Of a stretch of 64,000 bases of DNA, positions 52,807-62,798 are shown one piece after another. The position numbers and the translations under genes are program-made. The notes beneath the pieces are model-generated. The model was given only the letters and a program-made list of their open reading frames with translations. It was not told where the DNA came from and searched no databases. Origin of the DNA: Savagea serpentis (GTDB lineage Bacteria > Bacillota > Bacilli > Bacillales_A > Planococcaceae); the NCBI RefSeq assembly GCF_015351395.1, contig NZ_JADKPV010000002.1, positions 1 through 64,000 of the forward strand. Direction: 5' to 3'. The stretch's first letter is position 1, and each line of letters starts with the position of its first letter.

Positions 52807-54098
52807 TGTTTCAGACACTCTCTAGCTTCTTTAAAGTGAAAGAGATTCGGTCTAAAATCATTTTCACTCTGCTTATGCTCATCGTATTTAGACTCGGAAC
52901 GTTTATAACGGTACCGTATGTCGATGCTTCAGCATTGCAAGCAAGTGATAACCAAGTGCTCGGTTTAATCAATATGTTTGGTGGGGGCGCATTAGCGAAG
53001 TTCTCCATCTTTGCATTAGGGATTATGCCGTACATTACTGCGTCAATCATTACTCAATTATTACAAATGGATGTCGTACCGAAGTTTACAGAGTGGTCTA
53101 AGCAAGGGGACGTTGGTCGCCGGAAGTTAGCTCAATTCACACGTTACTTCACAATCGTACTTGCATTCATTCAAGCGATCGTCATGTCATTCGGTTTTAA
53201 CCAAATGTTTGGCGGCGTTATATTAAAGGATACAGGTATTGCAACATATGTTGTGATTGCAGTTATTTTAACTGCAGGAACTGCATTCTTACTTTGGTTA
53301 GGTGAGCAAATTACAGCTAAAGGTGTTGGTAATGGTATTTCAATCATTATCTTCGCTGGTATCGTTTCTGGTATTCCAGGAGCAACGATGCAATTGTACA
53401 CAACGACGATTGAAGATGCAGGGGATGCTTTATTTATCAATATCGCATTGCTAGCAGTTCTCGTACTTGTCATCATTGCTGTAACAGTTCTTGTCATTTA
53501 CGTACAAGAAGCATTGCGAAAGATCCCAATTCAATATGCGAAACGTAATACAGGACAAGCGCAACTTGCTAGCCAACAAACTCACTTGCCGTTAAAACTT
53601 AACGCAGCAGGAGTTATTCCAGTCATCTTTGCGGTAGCATTCTTTATGGTTCCGCAACAACTATTCGCTTTCATGCAACCGAACAGTTGGACTGAAAAAA
53701 TCTTGTATGTCTTTGACTATACGAACTTACTCGGATTAACAATTTATGTCGCACTCATTATTGCTTTCACATACTTCTACGCTTTCGTTCAGGTTAATCC
53801 TGAAAACATGGCAGAGAACTTGAAGAAGCAAGGAGCGTACATTCCAGGAATTCGTCCAGGACAGAACACACAAGACTACTTAACAAGCACTTTATATCGC
53901 TTAACATTTGTCGGTTCGATCTTTTTAGCGACAGTCGCGATTATGCCAATCGTTTTCATTAAATTCGGGAACTTGCCAGAGTCTGCCCAAATTGGTGGAA
54001 CGAGCTTACTCATCGTAGTAGGTGTTGCATTAGAAACGATGAAGCAACTCGAATCACAACTCGTGAAACGTCATTATAAAGGCTTTATGAAACAATAA
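52806..54098 (+). CDS. secY: Preprotein translocase subunit SecY
   Basis: 430 residues; ATG 52806 overlaps the rplO stop (TAATG), with GAGGTGG upstream. About ten hydrophobic segments, IIFTLLMLIVFRLGTFI first, then GIMPYITASIITQLLQ (plug region), QITAKGVGNGISIIIFAGI and the cytoplasmic loop NPENMAENLKKQGAYIPGIRPG. Pore of the Sec channel with SecE (27411). Confidence 0.97.
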   Translation: MFQTLSSFFKVKEIRSKIIFTLLMLIVFRLGTFITVPYVDASALQASDNQVLGLINMFGGGALAKFSIFALGIMPYITASIITQLLQMDVVPKFTEWSKQGDVGRRKLAQFTRYFTIVLAFIQAIVMSFGFNQMFGGVILKDTGIATYVVIAVILTAGTAFLLWLGEQITAKGVGNGISIIIFAGIVSGIPGATMQLYTTTIEDAGDALFINIALLAVLVLVIIAVTVLVIYVQEALRKIPIQYAKRNTGQAQLASQQTHLPLKLNAAGVIPVIFAVAFFMVPQQLFAFMQPNSWTEKILYVFDYTNLLGLTIYVALIIAFTYFYAFVQVNPENMAENLKKQGAYIPGIRPGQNTQDYLTSTLYRLTFVGSIFLATVAIMPIVFIKFGNLPESAQIGGTSLLIVVGVALETMKQLESQLVKRHYKGFMKQ

Positions 54099-54112
54099 TA
54101 CGTTTAGATTGA

Positions 54113-54799
<687 letters not shown>

Positions 54800-55148
54800 T
54801 CCTTTCCGGGCACGCATTGTACAGTGGCAAAATGTCCATTTGTATTGCACGGGAAGTATGTTTGAATGACGAGCTGCAAAAGCATATGGTGCCCGGTATT
54901 AGGATAGATGATCGTTCTGAATCGAAAACGATGCAATTTATGAGGGAAACTTCTATAATGGGTATCGGTAATCGATTACGACGAGATCTAACTAGTCCAC
55001 AAAATTCGCGGTCATCGCGGTTTTACTATGTGACTACGTCTTTCGAACATCATTCAATTGTAGTCCAGACATATGTTGAAGGAGCTTCGTAAGCGACATT
55101 GCCGCTCTAAGTTAATACCTTAAAATATATAGAGGGGAGACGAGATTG
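54800..55148 (+). other. 349-base gap where map would be expected
   Basis: No credible gene. CCGGGCAC 54806-54813 and GTGCCCGG 54889-54896 are perfect complements around about 75 bases that can fold further. TATAAT at 54954-54959 has no good -35. AAAA-CGCG-GTCAT-CGCG-TTTT at 55001-55024 is a small terminator-like hairpin. An open frame of 91 codons (54817-55092) has no ribosome site and resembles nothing I know. It may be a remnant of lost genes or an untranslated leader of infA. Confidence 0.5.
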
Positions 55149-55367
55149 ATGGCGAAAGAGGATGTAATTGAAGTTGAAGGTACAGTATTAGAAGCTTTAC
55201 CGAACGCGAACTTTAAAGTGGAACTCGAGAACGGCCATGAGGTGCTTGCGCACGTTTCAGGCAAAATTCGTATGCACTTTATTCGTATTTTACCGGGAGA
55301 TAAAGTGACTGTTGAACTTTCACCTTATGATTTAACACGTGGTCGAATCACGTACCGTTTCAAGTAA
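55149..55367 (+). CDS. infA: Translation initiation factor IF-1
   Basis: 72 residues from ATG 55149, 9 bases after [37 protein letters not shown] is a typical S1-like OB fold. Binds the A site of the 30S subunit during initiation. Confidence 0.97.
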   Translation: MAKEDVIEVEGTVLEALPNANFKVELENGHEVLAHVSGKIRMHFIRILPGDKVTVELSPYDLTRGRITYRFK

Positions 55368-55406
55368 ACTTTTGCACTCCGGAATAATTGAAGGAGGTTG
55401 GGTTAG

Positions 55407-55520
55407 ATGAAAGTAAGACCATCCGTAAAGCCGATCTGTGAAAAATGCAAGATCATTCGCAGACGCGGTCGAGTAATGGTAATTTGTGAAAATCCAAAAC
55501 ATAAACAACGTCAAGGCTAA
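55407..55520 (+). CDS. rpmJ: 50S ribosomal protein L36
   Basis: 37 residues from ATG 55407, after AAGGAGG. Zinc ligands Cys11, Cys14, Cys27 and His32 are kept, so it is the zinc form. Stands between infA and rpsM as expected. Confidence 0.97.
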   Translation: MKVRPSVKPICEKCKIIRRRGRVMVICENPKHKQRQG

Positions 55521-55543
55521 TAATGAAGGAGGTGCACTAACGT

Positions 55544-55909
55544 ATGGCACGTATTGCAGGAGTAGATATTCCGCGTGAAAAACGCGTAGTAATTTCTTTA
55601 ACATACATTTTCGGTATCGGTAAAACGACTGCTCAAAAAATCTTAGCAGAAGCAGGTGTTTCTGAGGACACACGTGTTCGTGATTTAACTGATGCAGAAC
55701 TCGATAAAATTCGTGAAGTAATCGACGGCTTAAAAGTAGAGGGAGACCTTCGCCGTGAAACATCACTTAACATTAAGCGTTTAATGGAGATTGGAAGCCT
55801 TCGTGGTATCCGTCACCGTCGTGGTTTACCAGTTCGTGGACAAAACACGAAAAACAACGCACGTACTCGTAAGGGTCCAAAACGTACAATCGCAGGTAAA
55901 AAGAAATAA
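55544..55909 (+). CDS. rpsM: 30S ribosomal protein S13
   Basis: 121 residues from ATG 55544, after [41 protein letters not shown] and [20 protein letters not shown] are diagnostic. Head protein linking to L5 and P-site tRNA. Confidence 0.97.
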   Translation: MARIAGVDIPREKRVVISLTYIFGIGKTTAQKILAEAGVSEDTRVRDLTDAELDKIREVIDGLKVEGDLRRETSLNIKRLMEIGSLRGIRHRRGLPVRGQNTKNNARTRKGPKRTIAGKKK

Positions 55910-55921
55910 TCTTTCAAGTAA

Positions 55922-56329
<408 letters not shown>

Positions 56330-56422
56330 TGGGATTTTTTCCATTTGATACATTATTGCCGTCTATGGAACGCAATTTCATATGGAACAAATCAACTAAG
56401 ACGTTTAGGAGGGTAAATCGAA

Positions 56423-57367
56423 ATGATCGAAATTGAAAAGCCGAAGATTGAAACGATTGAATTAAGTGAAGATGGAACATTCGGTAAGTTTGTTATCGAA
56501 CCTTTAGAACGTGGTTATGGGAATACTTTAGGGAATTCATTACGCCGTGTCTTATTATCTTCATTACCTGGAGCTGCAGTAACATCGATTCAAATCGATG
56601 GAGTACTCCATGAATTTTCAACTATCGAAGGTGTCGTTGAAGATGTAGCGACGATCATTTTAAATATTAAAAAGCTTGCGCTTAAAATTTACTCAGACGA
56701 TGAAAAAGTAATCGAGATTGATGTGAAAGGTGAAGGTGTCGTAACTGCTGCAGATATTATGCATGACAGTGATGTCGAAATCTTAAACCCAGATCTTCAA
56801 ATCGCAACGATTGCAAAAAATGGTCATTTACGTATGCGTATGTACGCAATGCGTGGTCGTGGCTATGCACCATCTGAGCAAAATAAACGTGAAGATTTAG
56901 CGATTGGTGTCATCCCAGTCGATTCAATTTACACTCCGGTTTCACGCGTTAACTTCCAAGTGGAAAATACACGTGTCGGTCAAAGTACAAACTTTGATAA
57001 ATTGACATTTGACGTTTGGACAGATGGAAGCATCGGTTCAAAAGAGGCTGTATCTCTCGGAGCTAAAATTTTGACAGAGCACCTTAATATTTTCGTCAAC
57101 TTAACTGACGAGGCACAGGCTGCTGAAATTATGGTCGAAAAAGAAGAAGATCAGAAAGAAAAAGTTCTTGAAATGACTATTGAAGAATTAGACCTTTCTG
57201 TTCGTTCATATAACTGCTTGAAACGTGCAGGAATCAATACTGTTCTTGAGTTAACAAATAAAACTGAAGAAGAGATGATGAAAGTACGTAACTTAGGACG
57301 TAAATCTTTAGAAGAAGTGAAGGCTAAATTAGACGAACTCAGCTTAGAATTACGTACAGAAGATTAA
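56423..57367 (+). CDS. rpoA: RNA polymerase alpha subunit
   Basis: 314 residues from ATG 56423, after AGGAGGG. N-terminal assembly domain ([25 protein letters not shown]), then the flexible linker and C-terminal domain ([45 protein letters not shown]) that contacts UP elements and activators. Confidence 0.98.
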   Translation: MIEIEKPKIETIELSEDGTFGKFVIEPLERGYGNTLGNSLRRVLLSSLPGAAVTSIQIDGVLHEFSTIEGVVEDVATIILNIKKLALKIYSDDEKVIEIDVKGEGVVTAADIMHDSDVEILNPDLQIATIAKNGHLRMRMYAMRGRGYAPSEQNKREDLAIGVIPVDSIYTPVSRVNFQVENTRVGQSTNFDKLTFDVWTDGSIGSKEAVSLGAKILTEHLNIFVNLTDEAQAAEIMVEKEEDQKEKVLEMTIEELDLSVRSYNCLKRAGINTVLELTNKTEEEMMKVRNLGRKSLEEVKAKLDELSLELRTED

Positions 57368-57400
57368 TTTACAACCGGTATTGTAAGGAGGGAAACTGTA

Positions 57401-57781
57401 ATGTCATACAGAAAACTTGGACGTACAAGTTCACAACGTAAAGCGTTACTTCGTGATTTGTCAACGGACCTCATTATCAATGAGCGCATCCAAACGACTG
57501 AAACACGTGCAAAAGAATTACGCTCAGTAGTTGAAAAAATGATCACACTTGGTAAACGCGGTGATTTACACGCACGCCGTCAAGCTGCAGAGTTTATCCG
57601 TCGTGAAGTTGCAATCGTAACGGACGAAGAGGGTAACGAAGAGGAAGTGTACGCACTTCAAAAATTATTCGACGATATCGCACCACGCTATGCAGAACGT
57701 CAAGGTGGATACACACGTATCATGAAAGTTGGTCCACGTCGCGGAGACGCTGCACCGATGGTTATCATCGAACTCGTTTAA
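57401..57781 (+). CDS. rplQ: 50S ribosomal protein L17
   Basis: 126 residues from ATG 57401, after [46 protein letters not shown] is diagnostic. Last ribosomal gene of the super-operon before its terminator. Confidence 0.97.
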   Translation: MSYRKLGRTSSQRKALLRDLSTDLIINERIQTTETRAKELRSVVEKMITLGKRGDLHARRQAAEFIRREVAIVTDEEGNEEEVYALQKLFDDIAPRYAERQGGYTRIMKVGPRRGDAAPMVIIELV

Positions 57782-57787
57782 TATAAA

Positions 57788-57827
57788 ATGGTGTGTCTGT
57801 CGTACGCACAGTCACACTATTTTTTTA
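57788..57827 (+). terminator. Intrinsic terminator after rplQ
   Basis: 13-pair stem 57788-57800 / 57808-57820 with one T-T mismatch and one G-U, 7-base loop, T6. Confidence 0.88.
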
Positions 57828-57869
57828 CATTAATTCATTTATACGACAATGAAAAGCAGAGTGTCACGA

Positions 57870-57982
57870 TTGGTTACAGGATAACTGGTCTAGCTCTACG
57901 TACCTCATCCGCTTTGCCGGATTGAGCCCTGGCAATGAATAGATATGTGCGCATTTCTCAGGATGAGGTGCGCGCTTTTTTA
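57870..57982 (+). promoter_or_regulatory. Attenuator-type leader with competing helices before ecfA1 (unidentified)
   Basis: ACCTCATCC 57902-57910 can pair with GGATTGAG 57919-57926 (one bulged T), or, with all 9 bases, with GGATGAGGT 57961-57969. The latter strand is part of a terminator: GTGCGCA 57947-57953 / TGCGCGC 57969-57975 plus CTCA 57957-57960 / TGAG 57964-57967, then T6. So the first pairing allows termination and the second blocks it. No known riboswitch core is recognised. Confidence 0.7.
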
Positions 57983-57998
57983 TTTGAATTTTTTGATA

Positions 57999-58027
57999 TT
58001 TACTGTTTAGTAAACTTAATATATAAT
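57999..58027 (+). promoter_or_regulatory. Candidate ecfA1 promoter
   Basis: TTTACT 57999-58004, spacer 17, TATAAT 58022-58027, after the attenuator terminator and 34 bases before the gene. GTTTAGTAAAC in the spacer is an 11-base palindrome. Confidence 0.6.
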
Positions 58028-58060
58028 TTAGTTAACAATAGGAAGTTGAGGTGGAATGGA

Positions 58061-58891
58061 ATGGCAATTGTACAAGGAGAACGAGTGAACTTTTCCTATG
58101 ACGAAGAGGGGCCTCGTGTACTTCATGATGTTTCATTTACGATTGATCGTGGCAAGTGGATTGCGATCGTCGGGCATAATGGTTCTGGAAAGTCGACGCT
58201 CGCTAAACTAATGATCGGTCTTTATTTGCCGACAGAAGGAAGCTTGAAAATGTTCGGAGAAGATTACACAGAACAAAATGTTTGGAATATACGAGAGCGC
58301 ATCGGTGTCGTCTTTCAAAATCCAGACAATCAGTTCGTCGGGACGACAGTACAAGATGATGTCGCCTTCTCTTTAGAAAATCGTGGTGTTCCTTATGAAG
58401 AAATGCGTGAACGCGTAATGGAAGTGTTACGCCAAGTGAGTATGGAACAGTTTCTCGATGCAGAGCCCCATCATTTATCAGGTGGTCAAAAGCAACGTGT
58501 TGCCATTGCAGGTGCCATTGCATTGCACCCCGAACTTCTCATTTTAGACGAAGCGACGTCGATGCTCGATCCCCAAGGAAGGGAAGACGTCATGCGCACG
58601 GTAACCGAGTTAAAAGAAACAACCGATGTGACAGTTATTTCAATCACACATGATTTAGAAGAAGTATTGCTTGCAGATGAAGTACTCGTCATGAATGAAG
58701 GAAAACTACTTTTTCAAACGACGCCTGAAGAGATGTTTCGTCACGGAAAAAAATTAGAAGAGATCGGACTTGATTTACCATTTACTCTTCGTTTAGCGAA
58801 TTTACTGGAACGAGAAGAGATTAATGTCGCGCATGAATTGACAGAAGAAAAGTTGGTGGAACAGTTATGGACATTGTATTTCAACAAGTAG
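58061..58891 (+). CDS. ecfA1: ECF transporter ATPase subunit A1
   Basis: 276 residues from ATG 58061, 9 bases after GAGG. Walker A GHNGSGKST, Q-loop FQNPDNQFVGTTV, signature LSGGQKQRV and Walker B LLILDEATSMLD are complete. With EcfA2 and EcfT it powers shared uptake of vitamins by several S components; BioY in this window is one likely client. Overlaps ecfA2 by 25 bases. Confidence 0.96.
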   Translation: MAIVQGERVNFSYDEEGPRVLHDVSFTIDRGKWIAIVGHNGSGKSTLAKLMIGLYLPTEGSLKMFGEDYTEQNVWNIRERIGVVFQNPDNQFVGTTVQDDVAFSLENRGVPYEEMRERVMEVLRQVSMEQFLDAEPHHLSGGQKQRVAIAGAIALHPELLILDEATSMLDPQGREDVMRTVTELKETTDVTVISITHDLEEVLLADEVLVMNEGKLLFQTTPEEMFRHGKKLEEIGLDLPFTLRLANLLEREEINVAHELTEEKLVEQLWTLYFNK

Positions 58892-59736
58892 GGTATCGCT
58901 ACGCTGCGGATACACCATTTGAAACGAAAGCGTTAGAAGATGTCAACATTCATATTCAAAGTGGCTCTTTCACGGCACTCGTCGGTCATACAGGCTCTGG
59001 TAAGTCTACTATCTTATTGCATATGAATGGCTTATTAAAACCAACGACAGGTAGCGTGCTTATTGGTGATACGAAAGTCGAGAGACATACGAAAGGGAAA
59101 GTATTACGAGAGTTGCGTTCAAAAGTAGGGATCGTCTTTCAGTTTCCTGAGCATCAGCTATTTGAGGAGACGGTTGAAAAGGATATTATGTTTGGCCCGA
59201 TGAACTTCGGTATGGATGAAGAACGAGCGCGCCAAAAAGCTCATGAACTCGTCGCTCTTTTAGGATTGCCTGAAGACGTTTTACAAAAGTCACCCTTTGA
59301 TTTATCTGGAGGTCAAATGCGTCGCGTTGCAATTGCGGGCGTCTTAGCTTTTGAACCGGAAGTGCTCATTTTAGACGAACCGACAGCAGGACTCGATCCT
59401 CGTGGTCAAAAAGAAATTATGAATTTATTTTTACGCTTGCATAAAGAACAAAATCTCACGACGATTTTAGTGACACATAGTATGGAAGATGCGGCGCGTT
59501 ATGCGGATGATATTGTCGTTATGAATGCAGGAACAACGGTCGCTCAAGCGAGTCCGGAAGAAGTGTTTAGTACGAATATCGCACTCGATAACGGATTAGA
59601 ATTGCCACAAGCGTATCAATTCCAACGTCAGTTAGAAGAAAAGTTAGGACGCTCTCTTGGAGAAGTCTGTTTAACGGAAGAGCAATTTGTAAGAGCGTAC
59701 AGTCGTTTGTTGAAAGAAGGGATATCTCATGCTTGA
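58867..59736 (+). CDS. ecfA2: ECF transporter ATPase subunit A2
   Basis: 289 residues from ATG 58867, GGTGG upstream inside ecfA1. Walker A GHTGSGKST, Q-loop FQFPEHQLFEETV, signature LSGGQMRRV, Walker B LILDEPTAGLD. The F-P-E-H-Q-L-F-E-E-T loop is typical of the A2 subunit. Overlaps ecfT by 8 bases. Confidence 0.96.
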   Translation: MDIVFQQVGYRYAADTPFETKALEDVNIHIQSGSFTALVGHTGSGKSTILLHMNGLLKPTTGSVLIGDTKVERHTKGKVLRELRSKVGIVFQFPEHQLFEETVEKDIMFGPMNFGMDEERARQKAHELVALLGLPEDVLQKSPFDLSGGQMRRVAIAGVLAFEPEVLILDEPTAGLDPRGQKEIMNLFLRLHKEQNLTTILVTHSMEDAARYADDIVVMNAGTTVAQASPEEVFSTNIALDNGLELPQAYQFQRQLEEKLGRSLGEVCLTEEQFVRAYSRLLKEGISHA

Positions 59737-60532
59737 GAAAATGATTATCGGCAGGTATGTTCCAGGCACAAGTTTTGTCCATCGCCTTGATCCACGTTCG
59801 AAACTATTATTTATTTTCTTCTTTATTTTTACTGTATTTTTAGCGAATGATCTTTTATCATACAGCTTATTATTAGCTTTTACTTTCTTTGCTGTTTGGC
59901 TGACGCAAATTCCGTTTCGCTTTTTATTTAATGGTTTGAAAATCGTTTTTTATTTAATTTTATTTACGTTTTTAATGCATGTTGCCTTTACAAAAGGTGG
60001 AGAAGTATTGTTTTCAATTGGTCGCTTTCATATTTATGAAGAAGGATTGAAACAAGGATTTTTCATTTCGATTCGATTTTTTACGTTAATTTTCATGACG
60101 ACTTTATTGACATTAACGACGTCACCGATTTCTGTGACAGATGGTGTTGAGAGATTGTTAAACCCTTTAAATGCGTTGAAATTTCCTGTCCATGAATTAG
60201 CGTTAATGATGTCGATTGCTTTACGCTTCATCCCGACATTGATGGACGAGACAGATAAAATTGTGAAAGCGCAAGTAGCGAGAGGCTCTGATTTAAATAC
60301 CGGAACGTTAAAAGAACGTTTCCAAGCGGTCGTCCCTCTTTTAATTCCGCTCTTTATTAACTCATTTAAACGGGCAACCGATTTAGCGGTAGCGATGGAA
60401 GTGAGAGGCTACCGTGGCGGAGAAGGACGTACGAGATATCGCCAACTCGCTTGGCAAGGACGCGATACGCTCGTATTACTCGTACTTTTTGCTTTTTCAG
60501 GGGTACTTTTATATTTGCGGATGAAAGGATAG
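59729..60532 (+). CDS. ecfT: ECF transporter transmembrane subunit EcfT
   Basis: 267 residues from ATG 59729. Starts with the GRYVPGTSFVHRLDPRSKLL motif; five or six hydrophobic segments; the two coupling helices carry ALRFIPTLMDETDKIVKAQVARG and AMEVRGYRGG (the Ala-Arg-Gly type motifs that touch the ATPases). Completes the general ECF module. Confidence 0.96.
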   Translation: MLEKMIIGRYVPGTSFVHRLDPRSKLLFIFFFIFTVFLANDLLSYSLLLAFTFFAVWLTQIPFRFLFNGLKIVFYLILFTFLMHVAFTKGGEVLFSIGRFHIYEEGLKQGFFISIRFFTLIFMTTLLTLTTSPISVTDGVERLLNPLNALKFPVHELALMMSIALRFIPTLMDETDKIVKAQVARGSDLNTGTLKERFQAVVPLLIPLFINSFKRATDLAVAMEVRGYRGGEGRTRYRQLAWQGRDTLVLLVLFAFSGVLLYLRMKG

Positions 60533-60538
60533 CGATGC

Positions 60539-61285
60539 ATGCGACGTTTAAAAGCGATTGTACAATATGACGGTACTCACTTTAACGGGTATCAAATTCA
60601 AGATGAAGGACGAACTGTTCAACAACAAATTGATCGCGCTTTGCGCAAAATTCATAAAGACGACTCGATTATTTCTGTAGCGAGTGGACGTACGGATACA
60701 GGTGTTCATGCGCTTGGACAAGTGATTCACTTCGATACACCGCTCACTATTCCAGATGAACGTTGGTGTATCGCGATGAATACGTTGTTGCCGAATGATG
60801 TTCGAATTATTTCGGTAGAAGAAGTCGCAAGTGATTTTCATGCGCGTTATGACGCAACGGGTAAAACGTATCTTTACAAATGGGAACGAACGCCCATTCA
60901 AAGTCCGTTTCATCGGAATTATGCGGTGCATATTGGCTATCACTATCCCGATGTTGACAAAATGCGCCAAGCTGCAAAGCATTTTGTTGGCACCCATGAT
61001 TTTACGAGTTTTTGTTCGACGAAAACAGCGACGACAAATCGTGTGCGTACGATTCGAAAGCTATCGATTGAGGAGTTTGGTGACGAATTGCATATGACGA
61101 TTGAAGGCGACGGATTTTTATACAATATGGTGCGAACGATTGCGGGCATGCTTTTAGCAGTCGGAAGAGGACAATATGATCCTGATTCGATTATCGAAAT
61201 ACTCGCTGCGAAAAATCGTAAAAAGGCAGCGGAAACAGCGCCATCACAAGGTTTATACTTAGTGGAAGTTCACTATGATGAATAA
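60539..61285 (+). CDS. truA: tRNA pseudouridine(38-40) synthase
   Basis: 248 residues from ATG 60539, 8 bases after AAAGGAT. ASGRTDTGVHALGQV holds catalytic Asp53; FHARYDATGKTYLYKW, FVGTHDFTSFCS and YNMVRTIAGMLL are family blocks. Modifies the anticodon arm. Confidence 0.96.
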   Translation: MRRLKAIVQYDGTHFNGYQIQDEGRTVQQQIDRALRKIHKDDSIISVASGRTDTGVHALGQVIHFDTPLTIPDERWCIAMNTLLPNDVRIISVEEVASDFHARYDATGKTYLYKWERTPIQSPFHRNYAVHIGYHYPDVDKMRQAAKHFVGTHDFTSFCSTKTATTNRVRTIRKLSIEEFGDELHMTIEGDGFLYNMVRTIAGMLLAVGRGQYDPDSIIEILAAKNRKKAAETAPSQGLYLVEVHYDE

Positions 61286-61318
61286 TACAACTTTCCCGTG
61301 TGTTTTCAATAAAAACGC

Positions 61319-61440
61319 TTGACTTTACTAACAATAAAAGATATGATATTAAATGGTATTTCAATAACCCCACAAGCAGCCCCGGAAAGCTCATTTGTGT
61401 TTAGGGATAGAGAAAACGAGATTCGTAGTTTATATTTAGG
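61319..61440 (+). promoter_or_regulatory. rplM promoter and L13 leader
   Basis: TTGACT 61319-61324, spacer 17, TATGAT 61342-61347. The transcript from about 61354 has a leader of about 95 bases with ACCCCACAAGCAGCCCCGG and a later TTTGTGTTTAGGG that can pair back, in line with the L13 leader known in Firmicutes. Promoter strong; leader identity less sure. Confidence 0.65.
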
Positions 61441-61450
61441 AGGAACGAAA

Positions 61451-61888
61451 ATGCGTACAACATTCATGGCAAAAGCTAACGAAGTAGAGCGTAAATGGCT
61501 TGTTGTAGACGCTGAAGGTCAAACTTTAGGTCGTTTAGCAACAGAAGTCGCTGCACTCTTACGTGGAAAACATAAACCAACGTTTACACCACATGTTGAT
61601 ACAGGCGATAACGTAATCGTCATCAACGCTGAAAAAATTCATTTAACAGGTAACAAAATGAAAGACAAAAAATACTACCGTCACTCAGGTTACACAGGTA
61701 GCATTAAAGAACGTTCTGCAGAAGAGATGATCAATCGTCACCCAGAACGCGTAATCGAACTCGCAGTAAAAGGTATGCTTCCACGCGGTCCACTCGGAAG
61801 TGCAAACTACCGTAAACTTCACGTTTACGCTGGCGAGAATCACCCACACGCAGCACAACAACCAGAAGTATACACACTTCGCGGTTAA
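61451..61888 (+). CDS. rplM: 50S ribosomal protein L13
   Basis: 145 residues from ATG 61451, 7 bases after AGGAGG; longer in-frame starts would lie in the leader. [47 protein letters not shown] and GMLPRGPLG are diagnostic. Cotranscribed with rpsI. Confidence 0.97.
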   Translation: MRTTFMAKANEVERKWLVVDAEGQTLGRLATEVAALLRGKHKPTFTPHVDTGDNVIVINAEKIHLTGNKMKDKKYYRHSGYTGSIKERSAEEMINRHPERVIELAVKGMLPRGPLGSANYRKLHVYAGENHPHAAQQPEVYTLRG

Positions 61889-61907
61889 TTAAAGAGGAGG
61901 AAAACCT

Positions 61908-62300
61908 TTGGCACAAGTACAATATATCGGCACTGGCCGTCGTAAAAGTTCAGTAGCTCGTGTACGTTTAGTTCCTGGTGATGGACAAATCATCGTGAAC
62001 AAACGTAGCGCAGATGACTACTTCGCATTTGAAACACTTCGTGAATTAATGAAACAACCACTCGCAGTTACAGAAACATTAGGTAGCTATGACGTTCACG
62101 TTAACGTTAACGGTGGTGGATTCACAGGACAAGCAGGAGCAATCCGTCACGGAATCGCTCGTGCACTTTTAAACGTAGATCCTGAATACCGCAAAGTATT
62201 AAAAGCGGAAGGCTTCTTAACACGTGACCCACGTATGAAAGAGCGTAAAAAACCAGGTCTTCGCGGCGCACGTCGTAAACCACAATTCTCAAAACGTTAA
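61908..62300 (+). CDS. rpsI: 30S ribosomal protein S9
   Basis: 130 residues from TTG 61908, after [31 protein letters not shown] and the basic tail [14 protein letters not shown] that reaches P-site tRNA are intact. Confidence 0.97.
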   Translation: MAQVQYIGTGRRKSSVARVRLVPGDGQIIVNKRSADDYFAFETLRELMKQPLAVTETLGSYDVHVNVNGGGFTGQAGAIRHGIARALLNVDPEYRKVLKAEGFLTRDPRMKERKKPGLRGARRKPQFSKR

Positions 62301-62317
62301 TTTCACATTACACGTTC

Positions 62318-62352
62318 AATCCTTTCTCACATCAGTGGGGGAGGATTTTTTT
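62318..62352 (+). terminator. Intrinsic terminator after rpsI
   Basis: 13-pair stem with several G-U pairs, 62318-62330 / 62335-62347, loop ATCA, T7. Closes the ribosomal super-operon. Confidence 0.88.
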
Positions 62353-62420
62353 ATGATTCTTTGTCGAATAATATGGGTGAAGAATAACAGTAGATCCATA
62401 TTTATCGCGTAAAAGTCGTA

Positions 62421-62600
62421 CCTTTCCGTTTCAGGCGGACGCTTTCCACGGGCACGGCTTCAGCCGCTTCGGGCCTACAGGATGTAGGTCATGCAGTCGT
62501 TGTAACAGGATGTTGCGCATTTAGACTGCCTCGCGGCGCTCAGTCCAGAGTCTTCCGCTCGTGCTGTTCCCGTAGGAGTCGCCACCTTCCACTTCAAGTA
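62421..62600. repeat. Palindromic intergenic repeat, Bacillales type
   Basis: A GC-rich block of about 180 bases in AT-rich surroundings. Its ends pair imperfectly: GGCGGAC 62434-62440 with GTCGCC 62578-62583, and ACGGGCACGGC 62448-62458 with GCTGTTCCCGT 62563-62573. It resembles, from memory, a widely scattered intergenic element of bacilli that begins GGCGGACGCTTTCC and ends GGAGTCGCC..CCTTCCA. No open frame of interest. No second copy is in this window. Confidence 0.65.
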
Positions 62601-62678
62601 ACTACGATCGTTATAAGAAACATATGGGTATTTGTAATTGCATCTTATGTATTACGACTTTGCACTATACATCTTTCT

Positions 62679-62706
62679 AACCTTCCTTATGCGAGGAAGG
62701 TTTTTT
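62679..62706 (+). terminator. Orphan intrinsic terminator
   Basis: Perfect 9-bp stem AACCTTCCT 62679-62687 / 62694-62702, 6-base loop, T tract. It ends a transcript from the 62353-62678 stretch, which has no gene. Confidence 0.85.
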
Positions 62707-62798
62707 ATCGTTCTCTTAATGCAAAAAGTAAACAAAATGTTACAAAATCATTTACGATAGAAATAATTCTAAATTTGGGGAGTAAAGGGGGAGTTTGG

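Noticed and set aside
54817-55092. Open frame of 91 codons between adk and infA
   Set aside because: No ribosome site at its start, unusual composition, no similarity I recognise to Map, KOW or other proteins; listed as non-coding.
57935-58060. In-frame N-terminal extension of ecfA1 of 42 codons
   Set aside because: It crosses the attenuator terminator and a promoter; ATG 58061 has a proper ribosome site and the normal EcfA1 N-terminus.
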